From Acidobacteriota bacterium (GTDB lineage: Bacteria > Acidobacteriota > Thermoanaerobaculia > Gp7-AA8): 47,571 nt of DNA. Below, piece after piece: positions 40,826 through 47,571 of the stretch (position 1 is its first letter; the number at the start of each line of letters is the position of its first letter). Below the pieces are notes generated by a model. It did no database searches. It had not been told where the DNA came from and worked only from the letters and a program-made list of their open reading frames with translations. Location: NCBI GenBank assembly GCA_019247495.1, contig JAFAOU010000158.1:1-47571 (forward strand), given 5' to 3'. Position numbers and translations under genes: made by a program.

Positions 40826-42037
40826 TCACTCATAGTGCAGCGCCTGTGCGGGTTGGACGCGTCCGGCGAGCCAGCTCGGATACAGCCCGCACAGTAGCGT
40901 GAGGCCGTAGATAGTCGCAAGCGCGCCGACCAGGCCGATCGTGAACGACGTCGGGCTGACCAGAGTGAGGATGCCGAGGAGCGGCAGTTGCGCGACGACG
41001 ATCACGCCGATGATGAGCGCGAGCGTTGCCAGCAGCGCCACTTCGCCCAGGATCTGGCGATTGACTTCGTTGCCGGCTGCACCGAGGGCGCGGCGCAGGC
41101 CGATCTCGCGCGTGCGGCGCGTGACGTTCTGCCACAGCACTCCGGAAAGTCCCAGCGCGACCATCGTGATCAGAAACGCCGCGATCACGCTTCCCACCGC
41201 CACCGGCGTCAGGTAAATCCGCAGGGCGAACGTGCGCATCGCCTCCATCCGCCGCACGCGCTGTTCGTAGTTCGGAAAAATCTCGTGCGTGCGGCGACTG
41301 ATCGCTTCCTCGAACGCCGCTGGAGTCCCGGGCCGAACGCGGATGAGCAGGCTCCCCGGCACTCGGACGCTCTTCTCGGCGAGTGTCAGGCGGCGGAACA
41401 CCATGTTGATATGTTCGCTGGTGAACTCGCCATTCTTGCGGAACGGCGGCATGACTCCGATCACGCGCTGTTCGTGTTCGCCCTCTTCGTCGAATTTCTG
41501 GCCGATCGGGTCTTCGTCGCCGAAAAGCGCTTTCGCTAGATCGCTGTCGACGACCACGGGCGTGTAGCCGAGCGCGTCATCCTCCGGTTTGAACCAGCGC
41601 CCGCGAAGTAGAGAGATGTTCATCGCTTTCGGATAACCGTCGGTGACGTCGTCCATCGTCATGCGCACGCGCTTCCCGCGCATGTGCCATACGCCTTCCA
41701 TCGTCGAGAGCGAATACGGCGGCGTATGCGAACCGCCGATGGCCACAACCTGGGGCATGGCCGCGATCTCCTTCATCAGGCGATCGAGCGCGGCGACGTC
41801 GGCGGTGTTGTCGCCATGGCGTTCGCCCGGCGGCAGTCCGCGCTCGGACGGAATGGACACATTGAGGACGAGCACATCGTGCCAGTCGAAATTCAGCGGC
41901 TTGTTGTAGCGCATGATCGCCGAGGTTCCGAACGTCACCACCGCGAAGAAAACCAGGAACGAAAAGAAGATCTCGACGATCAGCAGCGCGTTGGCGCGCT
42001 TGCGGCGCCATACGAGCTTGAGCAGGTGACGAATCAC
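40826..42037 (-). CDS. MacB-like ABC transporter permease, second copy
   Basis: A 403-residue membrane protein starting with GTG at 42037, which overlaps the stop of the preceding permease gene (GTGA); the longer frame only runs inside that gene. Layout is that of MacB/FtsX permeases: one membrane segment near residues 15-38, a periplasmic domain (about 45-275) and three C-terminal segments (about 285-400) with TRRTREIGLRRALGA, the conserved coupling region to the ATPase. It lacks an ATPase domain. It would act with the adjacent permease as a heterodimer in a mechanotransmission-type exporter with the ATPase and adaptor encoded upstream. Confidence 0.88.
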   Translation of the reverse strand: MIRHLLKLVWRRKRANALLIVEIFFSFLVFFAVVTFGTSAIMRYNKPLNFDWHDVLVLNVSIPSERGLPPGERHGDNTADVAALDRLMKEIAAMPQVVAIGGSHTPPYSLSTMEGVWHMRGKRVRMTMDDVTDGYPKAMNISLLRGRWFKPEDDALGYTPVVVDSDLAKALFGDEDPIGQKFDEEGEHEQRVIGVMPPFRKNGEFTSEHINMVFRRLTLAEKSVRVPGSLLIRVRPGTPAAFEEAISRRTHEIFPNYEQRVRRMEAMRTFALRIYLTPVAVGSVIAAFLITMVALGLSGVLWQNVTRRTREIGLRRALGAAGNEVNRQILGEVALLATLALIIGVIVVAQLPLLGILTLVSPTSFTIGLVGALATIYGLTLLCGLYPSWLAGRVQPAQALHYE

Positions 42038-43272
42038 AGCGCACCTCCGCGAAGAGCATTGACAGGATTGAGCCGCGCCATTTTCCAGGCGGGATAGAAG
42101 CCGGAGAAGACGCCGAAGAAAATCGCGATGAGCATGCCGTACCCGAACACGCGCGCATTGACGTTGAACTGCGCCTCGGGGATGAACGATGTGTGATTGA
42201 GCGCAGCCAGCGCGATGATCGTAAAGATGAATCCGAGCGCGCCGCCGAGGAGCGTGAGGATCACGTTCTCGGTCACGAACTGCGCGATGAGCGTGCGCTT
42301 CGGCGCGCCGAACGCTTTGCGGACACCGATCTCCGGCGCCCGTTCGAGAATCCGGCTGAGATTGAGCGTGACCAGGTTGAGCGCCGGCAGCGTCATAAAG
42401 ATCAGCGCGAGGGTCACGAAGATCGTCCGCAGCACGAGCCCAGCGTCCGTGTTCGCCGGATTGTTGAGCATCGGACGGGCCAGCGCTTCGAACGCGGTGT
42501 CGAGGCCGGAGCGCGTCTCCATGCCCGGTCGATCGTCGGCGGTCGTGTAGTTCGCCACGCGCGTGTTGAACTCGCGCTTCAGCGCCGGAAAATCGTCGCG
42601 GCTGTGCGCGAGCACGAGTCCGTTGTACTCGCCGATCGTCGCCCGCTGCAGTTCCGCCGTGACCGCACCGATCGGCACCCACACCTCCGCATACGCCGAC
42701 ATGCGCGTGATGGGAACGCGCGAGACCACGCCGGCGATCCGATACTTCTGCCCGCCGAGGTTGATGGTGCGTCCGACCGCGGGGCCGGGACCGAGGACCT
42801 TGTCCCGAAGCGCGTCCGTGATTACGGCGACCGGCCGGTCGGCCGCGTCATCGGCGGCCGTGAACGGAGCCCCTTCGATGAAGTGAAAATCGAGGATCTG
42901 CCAGTACGACGGCATGACGCGCTTCATCTGTGTTTCGATCCGCTGCGCACCGGAGTAGATGACCGCGGTCTGCAACTGGGTGAAGTACGCGTACCGCTCC
43001 GCGCCCGGAAGATCGCGGATCGTCTTCTGCAGAAATCCGTAGCCGGGCTGGCTGGTCTGGCTCATGTCTTTGCTGTAACGCCCGACGACGGTGACGAAAA
43101 GCATGCGGTCGAGGTTCGACTCCGGCTTGCCGGCCGCGAAGATGTTGTCGAGGATGGCCGTGGCCACCATCAGCACGACCAGCGTGAGCGTGATGCCGAC
43201 CAGCGAGATGGCGGTGAAGACTTTGCGCCGCGCCAGCACACGAAATGCGAGTTTGAGGTTGGCGATGTTCAT
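42034..43272 (-). CDS. MacB-like ABC transporter permease, first copy
   Basis: A 412-residue membrane protein. MNIANLKLAFRVLARRKVFT is the usual cytoplasmic N-terminus of MacB-type permeases. One membrane segment (about 20-43), a MacB periplasmic core domain (about 50-285) and three C-terminal segments follow, with RILERAPEIGVRKAFGAPKR as the coupling region and YPAWKMARLNPVNALRGG as the typical C-terminus. It overlaps the next permease gene by 4 bases. Upstream, a 214-base gap with a long inverted repeat separates it from the ATPase gene. Confidence 0.9.
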   Translation of the reverse strand: MNIANLKLAFRVLARRKVFTAISLVGITLTLVVLMVATAILDNIFAAGKPESNLDRMLFVTVVGRYSKDMSQTSQPGYGFLQKTIRDLPGAERYAYFTQLQTAVIYSGAQRIETQMKRVMPSYWQILDFHFIEGAPFTAADDAADRPVAVITDALRDKVLGPGPAVGRTINLGGQKYRIAGVVSRVPITRMSAYAEVWVPIGAVTAELQRATIGEYNGLVLAHSRDDFPALKREFNTRVANYTTADDRPGMETRSGLDTAFEALARPMLNNPANTDAGLVLRTIFVTLALIFMTLPALNLVTLNLSRILERAPEIGVRKAFGAPKRTLIAQFVTENVILTLLGGALGFIFTIIALAALNHTSFIPEAQFNVNARVFGYGMLIAIFFGVFSGFYPAWKMARLNPVNALRGGAL

Positions 43273-43320
43273 TGGAGTCCTTTCCTGTCATGCCACATCA
43301 GGCATGCGATGCTCGCGGCC

Positions 43321-43466
43321 GGAACGCTGGCGTCCCGCCGGCTGGCTCGGCGGCGTCTCGCCGCCGAATGGGAGGCTCGCGCCGGCGTCCTGTTACCACC
43401 GAAGTCTGAGTTGGCGGTTCGGCGGCGAGACGCCGCCGAGCCAGCCGGCGCGGACGCCAGCGCTCC
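43321..43466. repeat. Near-perfect 48-bp inverted repeat inside the exporter operon
   Basis: Arms 43321-43368 and 43418-43466 are complementary along their whole length, apart from one mismatch and one single-base indel, with a spacer of 49 bases. The arms contain GCCGGCTGGCTCGGCGGCG, loosely like the GTAGCGCCGGC family core. It lies between the ATPase and first permease genes. Confidence 0.9.
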
Positions 43467-43486
43467 GTCGTTACGCGCTGCGCGCA

Positions 43487-44152
43487 TCACGCCACCTGCC
43501 TGCCGTCGAAGAGGCGAATCGTGCGGCCGGTCTGCTGTGCGAAACGGTCGTCGTGCGTGACCATGACCACCGTCGTGCCGTCTTTCTCGTTCAGCTCCTG
43601 AAGGATGCCCATGATCTCGTCGCCCATGGCGGAGTCGAGGTTCCCGGTCGGCTCGTCGGCGAGCACGATGCGCGGCTTTCCGACGATGGCGCGCGCAATG
43701 GCCACGCGCTGCTGCTGGCCGCCGGAGAGCTGCGTCGGGAAGTGATGGACGCGCGACGAAAGGCCGACGCGGTCGAGCGCCGCAAGCGCCAGCTTCTTGC
43801 GCTCGCCCGCGGCGATCTTGCGATACAGCAGCGGGATCTCCACGTTGTCGAGCACCGTCAGATCGGGCACGAGGTGGAAGCTTTGAAAAACGAAGCCGAG
43901 CTTCTCGTTCCGCATCTTCGCCAGCGAGCGGTCGCCCGCGCCGTTGATGTGCGTCCCGTCGAGCAGCAGCTTGCCTTTCGTCGGCTTGTCGAGCAGCCCG
44001 ATCAGGTTCAGCAACGTCGACTTCCCGCAGCCCGACGGCCCCATGATGGAAACGAACTCACCGTCCGCGATGTCGAGGTTGATGTTCTGCAACGCGAGCG
44101 TCTCGACGCGCTCCGTCCGGTAAACCTTGTCGATGTTGTTCAGTGTGATCAT
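43487..44152 (-). CDS. ABC transporter ATP-binding protein, MacB/LolD type
   Basis: A 221-residue ATPase from ATG 44152 ([20 protein letters not shown]); the longer frame upstream lies in the adaptor gene. Walker A is GPSGCGKS (38-45), the Q loop [19 protein letters not shown], the signature LSGGQQQR (142-149), Walker B with [13 protein letters not shown] (162-174) and the switch His in VMVTHDD. The Y-R-T-x-x-V-E-T-L-A N-terminus and DEPTGNLDS place it in the MacB/LolD/FtsE group. It drives the two permeases encoded downstream, and lies 17 bases after the adaptor gene. Confidence 0.94.
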   Translation of the reverse strand: MITLNNIDKVYRTERVETLALQNINLDIADGEFVSIMGPSGCGKSTLLNLIGLLDKPTKGKLLLDGTHINGAGDRSLAKMRNEKLGFVFQSFHLVPDLTVLDNVEIPLLYRKIAAGERKKLALAALDRVGLSSRVHHFPTQLSGGQQQRVAIARAIVGKPRIVLADEPTGNLDSAMGDEIMGILQELNEKDGTTVVMVTHDDRFAQQTGRTIRLFDGRQVA

Positions 44153-44169
44153 GGTTTCTCCTTGTCCCG

Positions 44170-45414
44170 TTACTTCAGCCGCAATTCCTTCAGGCCCTGG
44201 TACTCGCTCATGTTCGAGATGACGACCTCGTCGCCTTCGCGAAGGCCGTCGATCGGTTGAATCAGTTCGTCGCCCGCCAAACCCCAGCGCACGAGCGTGC
44301 GCACGAGCACGTGGCCGCGCACGACGAATACTTCTTCGCGCTCGCCCTGTCCCAGCGCGCCGCGGCGCACGCGCAGCACGTTGCCGTGACTGCCGAGAAC
44401 GGGGAGAACGTCGACGCGGAGGTTGTTGCGCAGCCGCGGATTCGCGCGCTGATCGAGCGTGACGTAAAACCTGGCGATTCCGTTTTCGATGCGCGGATCG
44501 ATGCTGGAGATGGTGCCGTCGATGGTGGTGGTGTCGTCGAGCTTCACGTGCGCGCGCATGCCGGCCGCGAGCTTCGACGCATGCACGTCGGAGATTGTCG
44601 CGACGACGCGATACGCGGAAAGGTCCGCCACGCGCGCCAGCACGTCGCCCTTGCGAACCGTCGCACCGACTTCCGGCAGCACCCACGTCAGCACGCCGTC
44701 CTGATCGCTGCGCGCCATGGCCAGATTGAGTTGACGCTCGGATTGATCGCGCTCCTTCTGCGCCGTCCGCAAGTCGAGCTGCGCCGCCGCAATCTGCGCG
44801 TCGGCAGTCCGTTTCGTACGGCTCATCGCATCGCGAAGCTGCGCGATTTCGATGTCGCTCTTCTTCTTCGCCGTCACCGCCACGAGCTCGTCCTGCGCCG
44901 ACACCAGCCCCTCGGCATGCATGCGCGTGTTCTGTGAGGCCTTGAGTTTCAGGATGTCGGAGTCGAGCTGCTTCTGCTCCAGCGCCGCGCCGGAAGCCGC
45001 GATCTCTTCCTCCGCTTTCAGTCGCGCCTGCGCCAGCGCGCTTTCCTTCTGCGCGACGGCGTCGTTCAACTTCTCGAGGTCGAGCTTCGTGGCGGAGGTG
45101 TCGAGCGTGAGGATGGCGTCACCGGCGTGAAGCTGATCGCCGGCGCGATGCTGAATCCGCAACGCCCGCGCCTCGACCGGACTGGAGATGACGGTCTCGA
45201 CCTCCGGTACGACAGTTCCTGAAGCCTGAATCGTGGCGTCGACAACGCCGCGCTCAACACGCGCAATCTGCAACTCGGAACGGCGCACCGAGGGACGCAG
45301 CCAACTGACCGTTGCGGCGACGCAGAAGATGAGCGCCGCGAGGGCGACTGCTGCGACGATCACGCGCCGTGTGACGCGCTTCGTCCGAACCGATTGTGCA
45401 ATTTCGCGATCCAT
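44170..45414 (-). CDS. MacA/HlyD-type periplasmic adaptor (membrane fusion) protein
   Basis: A 414-residue protein with a basic cytoplasmic N-terminus and one membrane anchor (about 17-37). A lipoyl-like half (about 55-110, GTVVPEVETVISSPVEARAL) and its partner (about 235-270, LPEVGATVRKGDVLARVADL) flank a long helical hairpin (about 112-225, rich in Ala, Lys, Gln and Glu). A beta barrel and membrane-proximal domain complete it. In MacAB systems this part bridges the inner-membrane pump to an outer-membrane channel. No TolC-type gene is in the window. It is first in the exporter run, followed by ATPase and two permeases. Confidence 0.92.
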   Translation of the reverse strand: MDREIAQSVRTKRVTRRVIVAAVALAALIFCVAATVSWLRPSVRRSELQIARVERGVVDATIQASGTVVPEVETVISSPVEARALRIQHRAGDQLHAGDAILTLDTSATKLDLEKLNDAVAQKESALAQARLKAEEEIAASGAALEQKQLDSDILKLKASQNTRMHAEGLVSAQDELVAVTAKKKSDIEIAQLRDAMSRTKRTADAQIAAAQLDLRTAQKERDQSERQLNLAMARSDQDGVLTWVLPEVGATVRKGDVLARVADLSAYRVVATISDVHASKLAAGMRAHVKLDDTTTIDGTISSIDPRIENGIARFYVTLDQRANPRLRNNLRVDVLPVLGSHGNVLRVRRGALGQGEREEVFVVRGHVLVRTLVRWGLAGDELIQPIDGLREGDEVVISNMSEYQGLKELRLK

Positions 45415-45472
45415 GCTGGACCGCTACATAACCAAGCGCGATGCCACGCCAGGTTGACTGAAAACAAAGGGC

Positions 45473-46327
45473 TTATCGGCGTCGAGGGGCAGTCTGTTCG
45501 TTCAGTTTCAGGCCGAGGTGTTCGGAACCGGACAGTCGGTAATCGTCGCGGATCGCACGCTGAACGCGGCCGGCATGCGACTGCACGAATGCGGCGAAAT
45601 CCTTCGTGATCGCTTCGACGGAGTGCGAGTCCGGCGAAGGCGGCTCGAGGTAGATGTGAACGACGCCGTCGTCGCTGAGCGCACTGGCGATGAACAGAAT
45701 CGCGGAGCCGCATTTTTGCGCGATGCGAATGAGACCGTCGGACAACAGCACCGGTCCCGCGGGCGTTTGCACCTCGAAGGCGCGGCGCGCGGTGCCCGGC
45801 TCGTGATCGGCCATGGCGCCGACGATCGATCCCGCGCGAAGTTCCGTCCGGACGCGCAGCAGGAAGTCCGGCGTCGTGACGATCTGCCGCGGATACCGCT
45901 GCATGCCGCCGAACCGCATCAAGTCGGCAACGACGATGACCGGCGAGTACTCCTGGTCGCAAAGAAACCGCACCACCAGTTTGCTGAGCGCCGCATGCGG
46001 ACCGATCATCAGCAATCCGCGCCCGGCGTCGCGCGCAATCGCAAACGGTTCGGCGCCGTGAACGCGCACGACCGGGTCGTATTCGGTGCCGACGCGGTCG
46101 AGCGCACGAAGCACCATCTGCAACGCAACTTCTGACGGCGTCTCCATCATTTGCGCGCTTCGAAGTCGGGATAGTGCCGGCAACCGAAGGAGAGGAGCGA
46201 TCGTGTCCGCAGCGGCCTTCGCGGCACCAAACCGGCGCTCGCGCGGGATCAGCCGGCAAGCGATTCCGGCGCAATTCGCGGCGATGTGGAGGGGAAAACG
46301 AACGATTCGGAGTACCGGGGCCAACAC
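45473..46327 (-). CDS. LpxL-like lysophospholipid/lipid A acyltransferase
   Basis: A 284-residue membrane-associated acyltransferase of the LpxL/HtrB family. N-terminal hydrophobic stretch MLAPVLRIVRFPLHIAANCA is the anchor. GRGLLMIGPHAALSKLVVRFL (about 102-122) holds the active-site His, but the acidic residue expected five positions on (HX4D/E) is Lys here. Later motifs such as GSIVGAMADHEPG and GPVLLSDGLIRIAQKCGSAILFI match the family's substrate and glycine-rich regions. Family members acylate lipid A precursors on the inner membrane. With the missing acidic residue the activity is uncertain. It lies 17 bases after the membrane-protein gene and may be co-transcribed with it. Confidence 0.78.
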   Translation of the reverse strand: MLAPVLRIVRFPLHIAANCAGIACRLIPRERRFGAAKAAADTIAPLLRLPALSRLRSAQMMETPSEVALQMVLRALDRVGTEYDPVVRVHGAEPFAIARDAGRGLLMIGPHAALSKLVVRFLCDQEYSPVIVVADLMRFGGMQRYPRQIVTTPDFLLRVRTELRAGSIVGAMADHEPGTARRAFEVQTPAGPVLLSDGLIRIAQKCGSAILFIASALSDDGVVHIYLEPPSPDSHSVEAITKDFAAFVQSHAGRVQRAIRDDYRLSGSEHLGLKLNEQTAPRRR

Positions 46328-46344
46328 GAGCAGATGATACGCAG

Positions 46345-47571
46345 CTACTTGCGAGACGCGACCACAAATCTGCCCGCGCTCACGTGAACCGAATAGTGCG
46401 CGTCGATCCAGGCTGCGATTGGCGGAACGCGGTCGCGGTTGGCGATGCCGTCGAGCGAGCCCTGGATCTTCGCTCCTTCGAGGACGACGAAAACGGGCGG
46501 CCGCGCATCCAACTCTCGCAACGCTTCGGCGCTCAGCTCCGGATTGGAGAGCATGGCCACGTCCGGACAGCGCGTCGCCGGGCGGCGGTTGAGAAAGTAG
46601 TAGAGCGCCCGTTCGCCGGAAAGATCGAAGATCGGTCCCGGACCGGCGCGCTGTGCGAGCTCGTTCAGAGCGGCAAGGTCGGCTGCGTTCTCCGCGTATG
46701 TGTAAATGCCGCGTCCACGCGCCATCGGATACGGGACGAGCCCTTCATGCCGCTGCCGCGCGGGCCAGCCGGCCAGCAGCTTCGACCCGAGTTTTACGTT
46801 GTCCGCGATCTCGAAGTAACGGAACGCGAGGATCGCCGCGGTCATGACGGCGATCGCGCGCCACGCGTTCCACGGACGCCGCAGCATCGGCTCGAAGAGG
46901 AACGCCACGACCGCGATGCCGAGGAGCGGAATCGCGAAACGCGTGTGGCTCCAACTGCACCTGCCCGCGGCAGTGCGGAAGAGGATGATCGAGAAAATGG
47001 CGATGATGGCGATGCGCATGTCGCGCGTCCGAATCGCCAACGCGAGGAGGAATCCGAAGAAGACCGGCGGCAGGTAGTAACGCGCTGATTCCGACGCCAG
47101 CCAATCCCACAGCGCCGTCGGATGCACGAGCAGCGACAGCGACGGAAGTGGCTTGGCGGGCAGCGACCAGATCGCGTCGATCGACCGGGGAATGATGACG
47201 AAGGAGTCGCGAAAAAAGTGCTGGAGATCGGCGCGCGCAATCAGCAGAACGATCAACGGCGCTGCGATGGCCGCAACCGCGATCAGCGTCACGCGGCGGG
47301 TGTAGATGAGGATGACGATCGCGGAAGCCGCGACCGCGCAGATGCCGACGTCGAGACTCCAGAGGATGCCGAGCGATGACGCAACCGCGGCGAGATACAA
47401 CGCCCACCGCCTTTGATTTGCGTAAACCAGCAGCGCCCAAGCAGCGATCAGCAGCGGCAGCCAGCGAAAGTACGGAAACACCGGCACTTCGCCGGCGCCG
47501 ATAGCGCAAAGCGCGAGCACGATCGCCGCGATGAACCCGCCCGTCGTCGCCGTCACCTCGGCCGCGATCGG
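46345..47571 (-). CDS. Multi-spanning membrane protein, C-terminal part (cut by window edge)
   Basis: The frame is open to the right edge (P-I-A-A-E-V-T-A-T-T-G-G-F before the first GTG at 47556), so the N-terminus is missing and this GTG is probably not the true start. The visible 408 residues hold about eight membrane segments in the first 250 (for example FIAAIVLALCAIGAG, LIAVAAIAAPLIVLLIA and IAIIAIFSIILF) and a soluble C-terminal domain (about 265-408, GIYTYAENAADLAALNEL, FVVLEGAKIQGSLDG). This is the layout of GT-C-type membrane glycosyltransferases and O-antigen/dolichyl-phosphate-mannose mannosyltransferase-like proteins, but the diagnostic N-terminal loop is outside the window. The LpxL-like neighbour suggests a role in envelope lipids or glycans. 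Confidence 0.7.
   Translation of the reverse strand, partial: PIAAEVTATTGGFIAAIVLALCAIGAGEVPVFPYFRWLPLLIAAWALLVYANQRRWALYLAAVASSLGILWSLDVGICAVAASAIVILIYTRRVTLIAVAAIAAPLIVLLIARADLQHFFRDSFVIIPRSIDAIWSLPAKPLPSLSLLVHPTALWDWLASESARYYLPPVFFGFLLALAIRTRDMRIAIIAIFSIILFRTAAGRCSWSHTRFAIPLLGIAVVAFLFEPMLRRPWNAWRAIAVMTAAILAFRYFEIADNVKLGSKLLAGWPARQRHEGLVPYPMARGRGIYTYAENAADLAALNELAQRAGPGPIFDLSGERALYYFLNRRPATRCPDVAMLSNPELSAEALRELDARPPVFVVLEGAKIQGSLDGIANRDRVPPIAAWIDAHYSVHVSAGRFVVASRK

Noticed and set aside
42038..42682. N-terminal extension of the second permease frame
   Set aside because: It lies wholly inside the first permease gene and has no membrane-protein character. GTG at 42037 overlaps the upstream stop and starts a normal permease.
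1..47571. tRNA, rRNA, integrase, transposase or phage genes
   Set aside because: None was recognised on reading both strands. The palindromic elements carry no coding capacity.

Overview
The window is a GC-rich (about 62-65% by eye), densely coded chromosomal segment. It most likely comes from an Acidobacteriota bacterium, perhaps Thermoanaerobaculia-like. The best phylogenetic clue is three tandem secreted proteins of the VWFA-related acidobacterial type (25.9-32.1 kb). A Ser/Thr-kinase/FHA/PP2C cluster, many two-component proteins and an LpxL-like acyltransferase (so probably a Gram-negative envelope) fit this. The assignment is inference. I see no phage, transposase, rRNA, tRNA or CRISPR.

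Layout. 0-0.75 kb: 5' end of a pyruvate:ferredoxin oxidoreductase gene (cut by the edge) and a cyclic-nucleotide-binding protein. 0.9-4.1 kb: large secreted BNR-repeat/PPC protein, then a bidirectional terminator. 4.2-6.4 kb: homocysteine methyltransferase/MTHFR fusion (YitJ type) behind a leader that looks like a SAM-II riboswitch with a terminator hairpin. 6.4-9.1 kb: bifunctional class A penicillin-binding protein and a divergent histone H1-like Lys-rich protein. 9.2-10.2 kb: AT-richer cassette of small unknown genes. 10.2-17.9 kb: minus-strand signalling operon of PP2C phosphatase, transmembrane trypsin-like protease with cytoplasmic FHA domain, zinc-ribbon FHA protein, kinase-FHA, kinase-PEGA and a secreted TPR protein. 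18.0-21.8 kb: FecR-domain protein, NtrC-type regulator and CHASE2 histidine kinase. 21.9-25.9 kb: menaquinone genes menB-menA-menC-menE. 25.9-32.1 kb: three VWFA paralogues. 32.2-36.1 kb: V4R-like protein, then MarR regulator, CLC channel and CNB-DUF1003 membrane protein. 36.2-38.0 kb: methyltransferase and an unknown secreted protein. 38.0-45.4 kb: a second histidine kinase/response regulator pair next to a MacA/MacB-like exporter with two permeases. 45.5-47.6 kb: LpxL-like acyltransferase and a multi-spanning membrane protein cut by the right edge.

Themes. The 10-18 kb operon could link cytoplasmic Thr phosphorylation to a periplasmic protease through FHA domains. Both NtrC-type regulators carry GAFTD instead of GAFTGA. 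Most striking at DNA level is the density of unrelated palindromic elements (at least seven families). They sit in nearly every larger gap, inside operons, and in one case in frame inside menC, where two hairpin units add about 27 residues between catalytic residues without breaking the frame.

Several CDS starts were moved downstream of the longest open frame, because the extra N-terminus was translated palindrome or overlapped an upstream gene.
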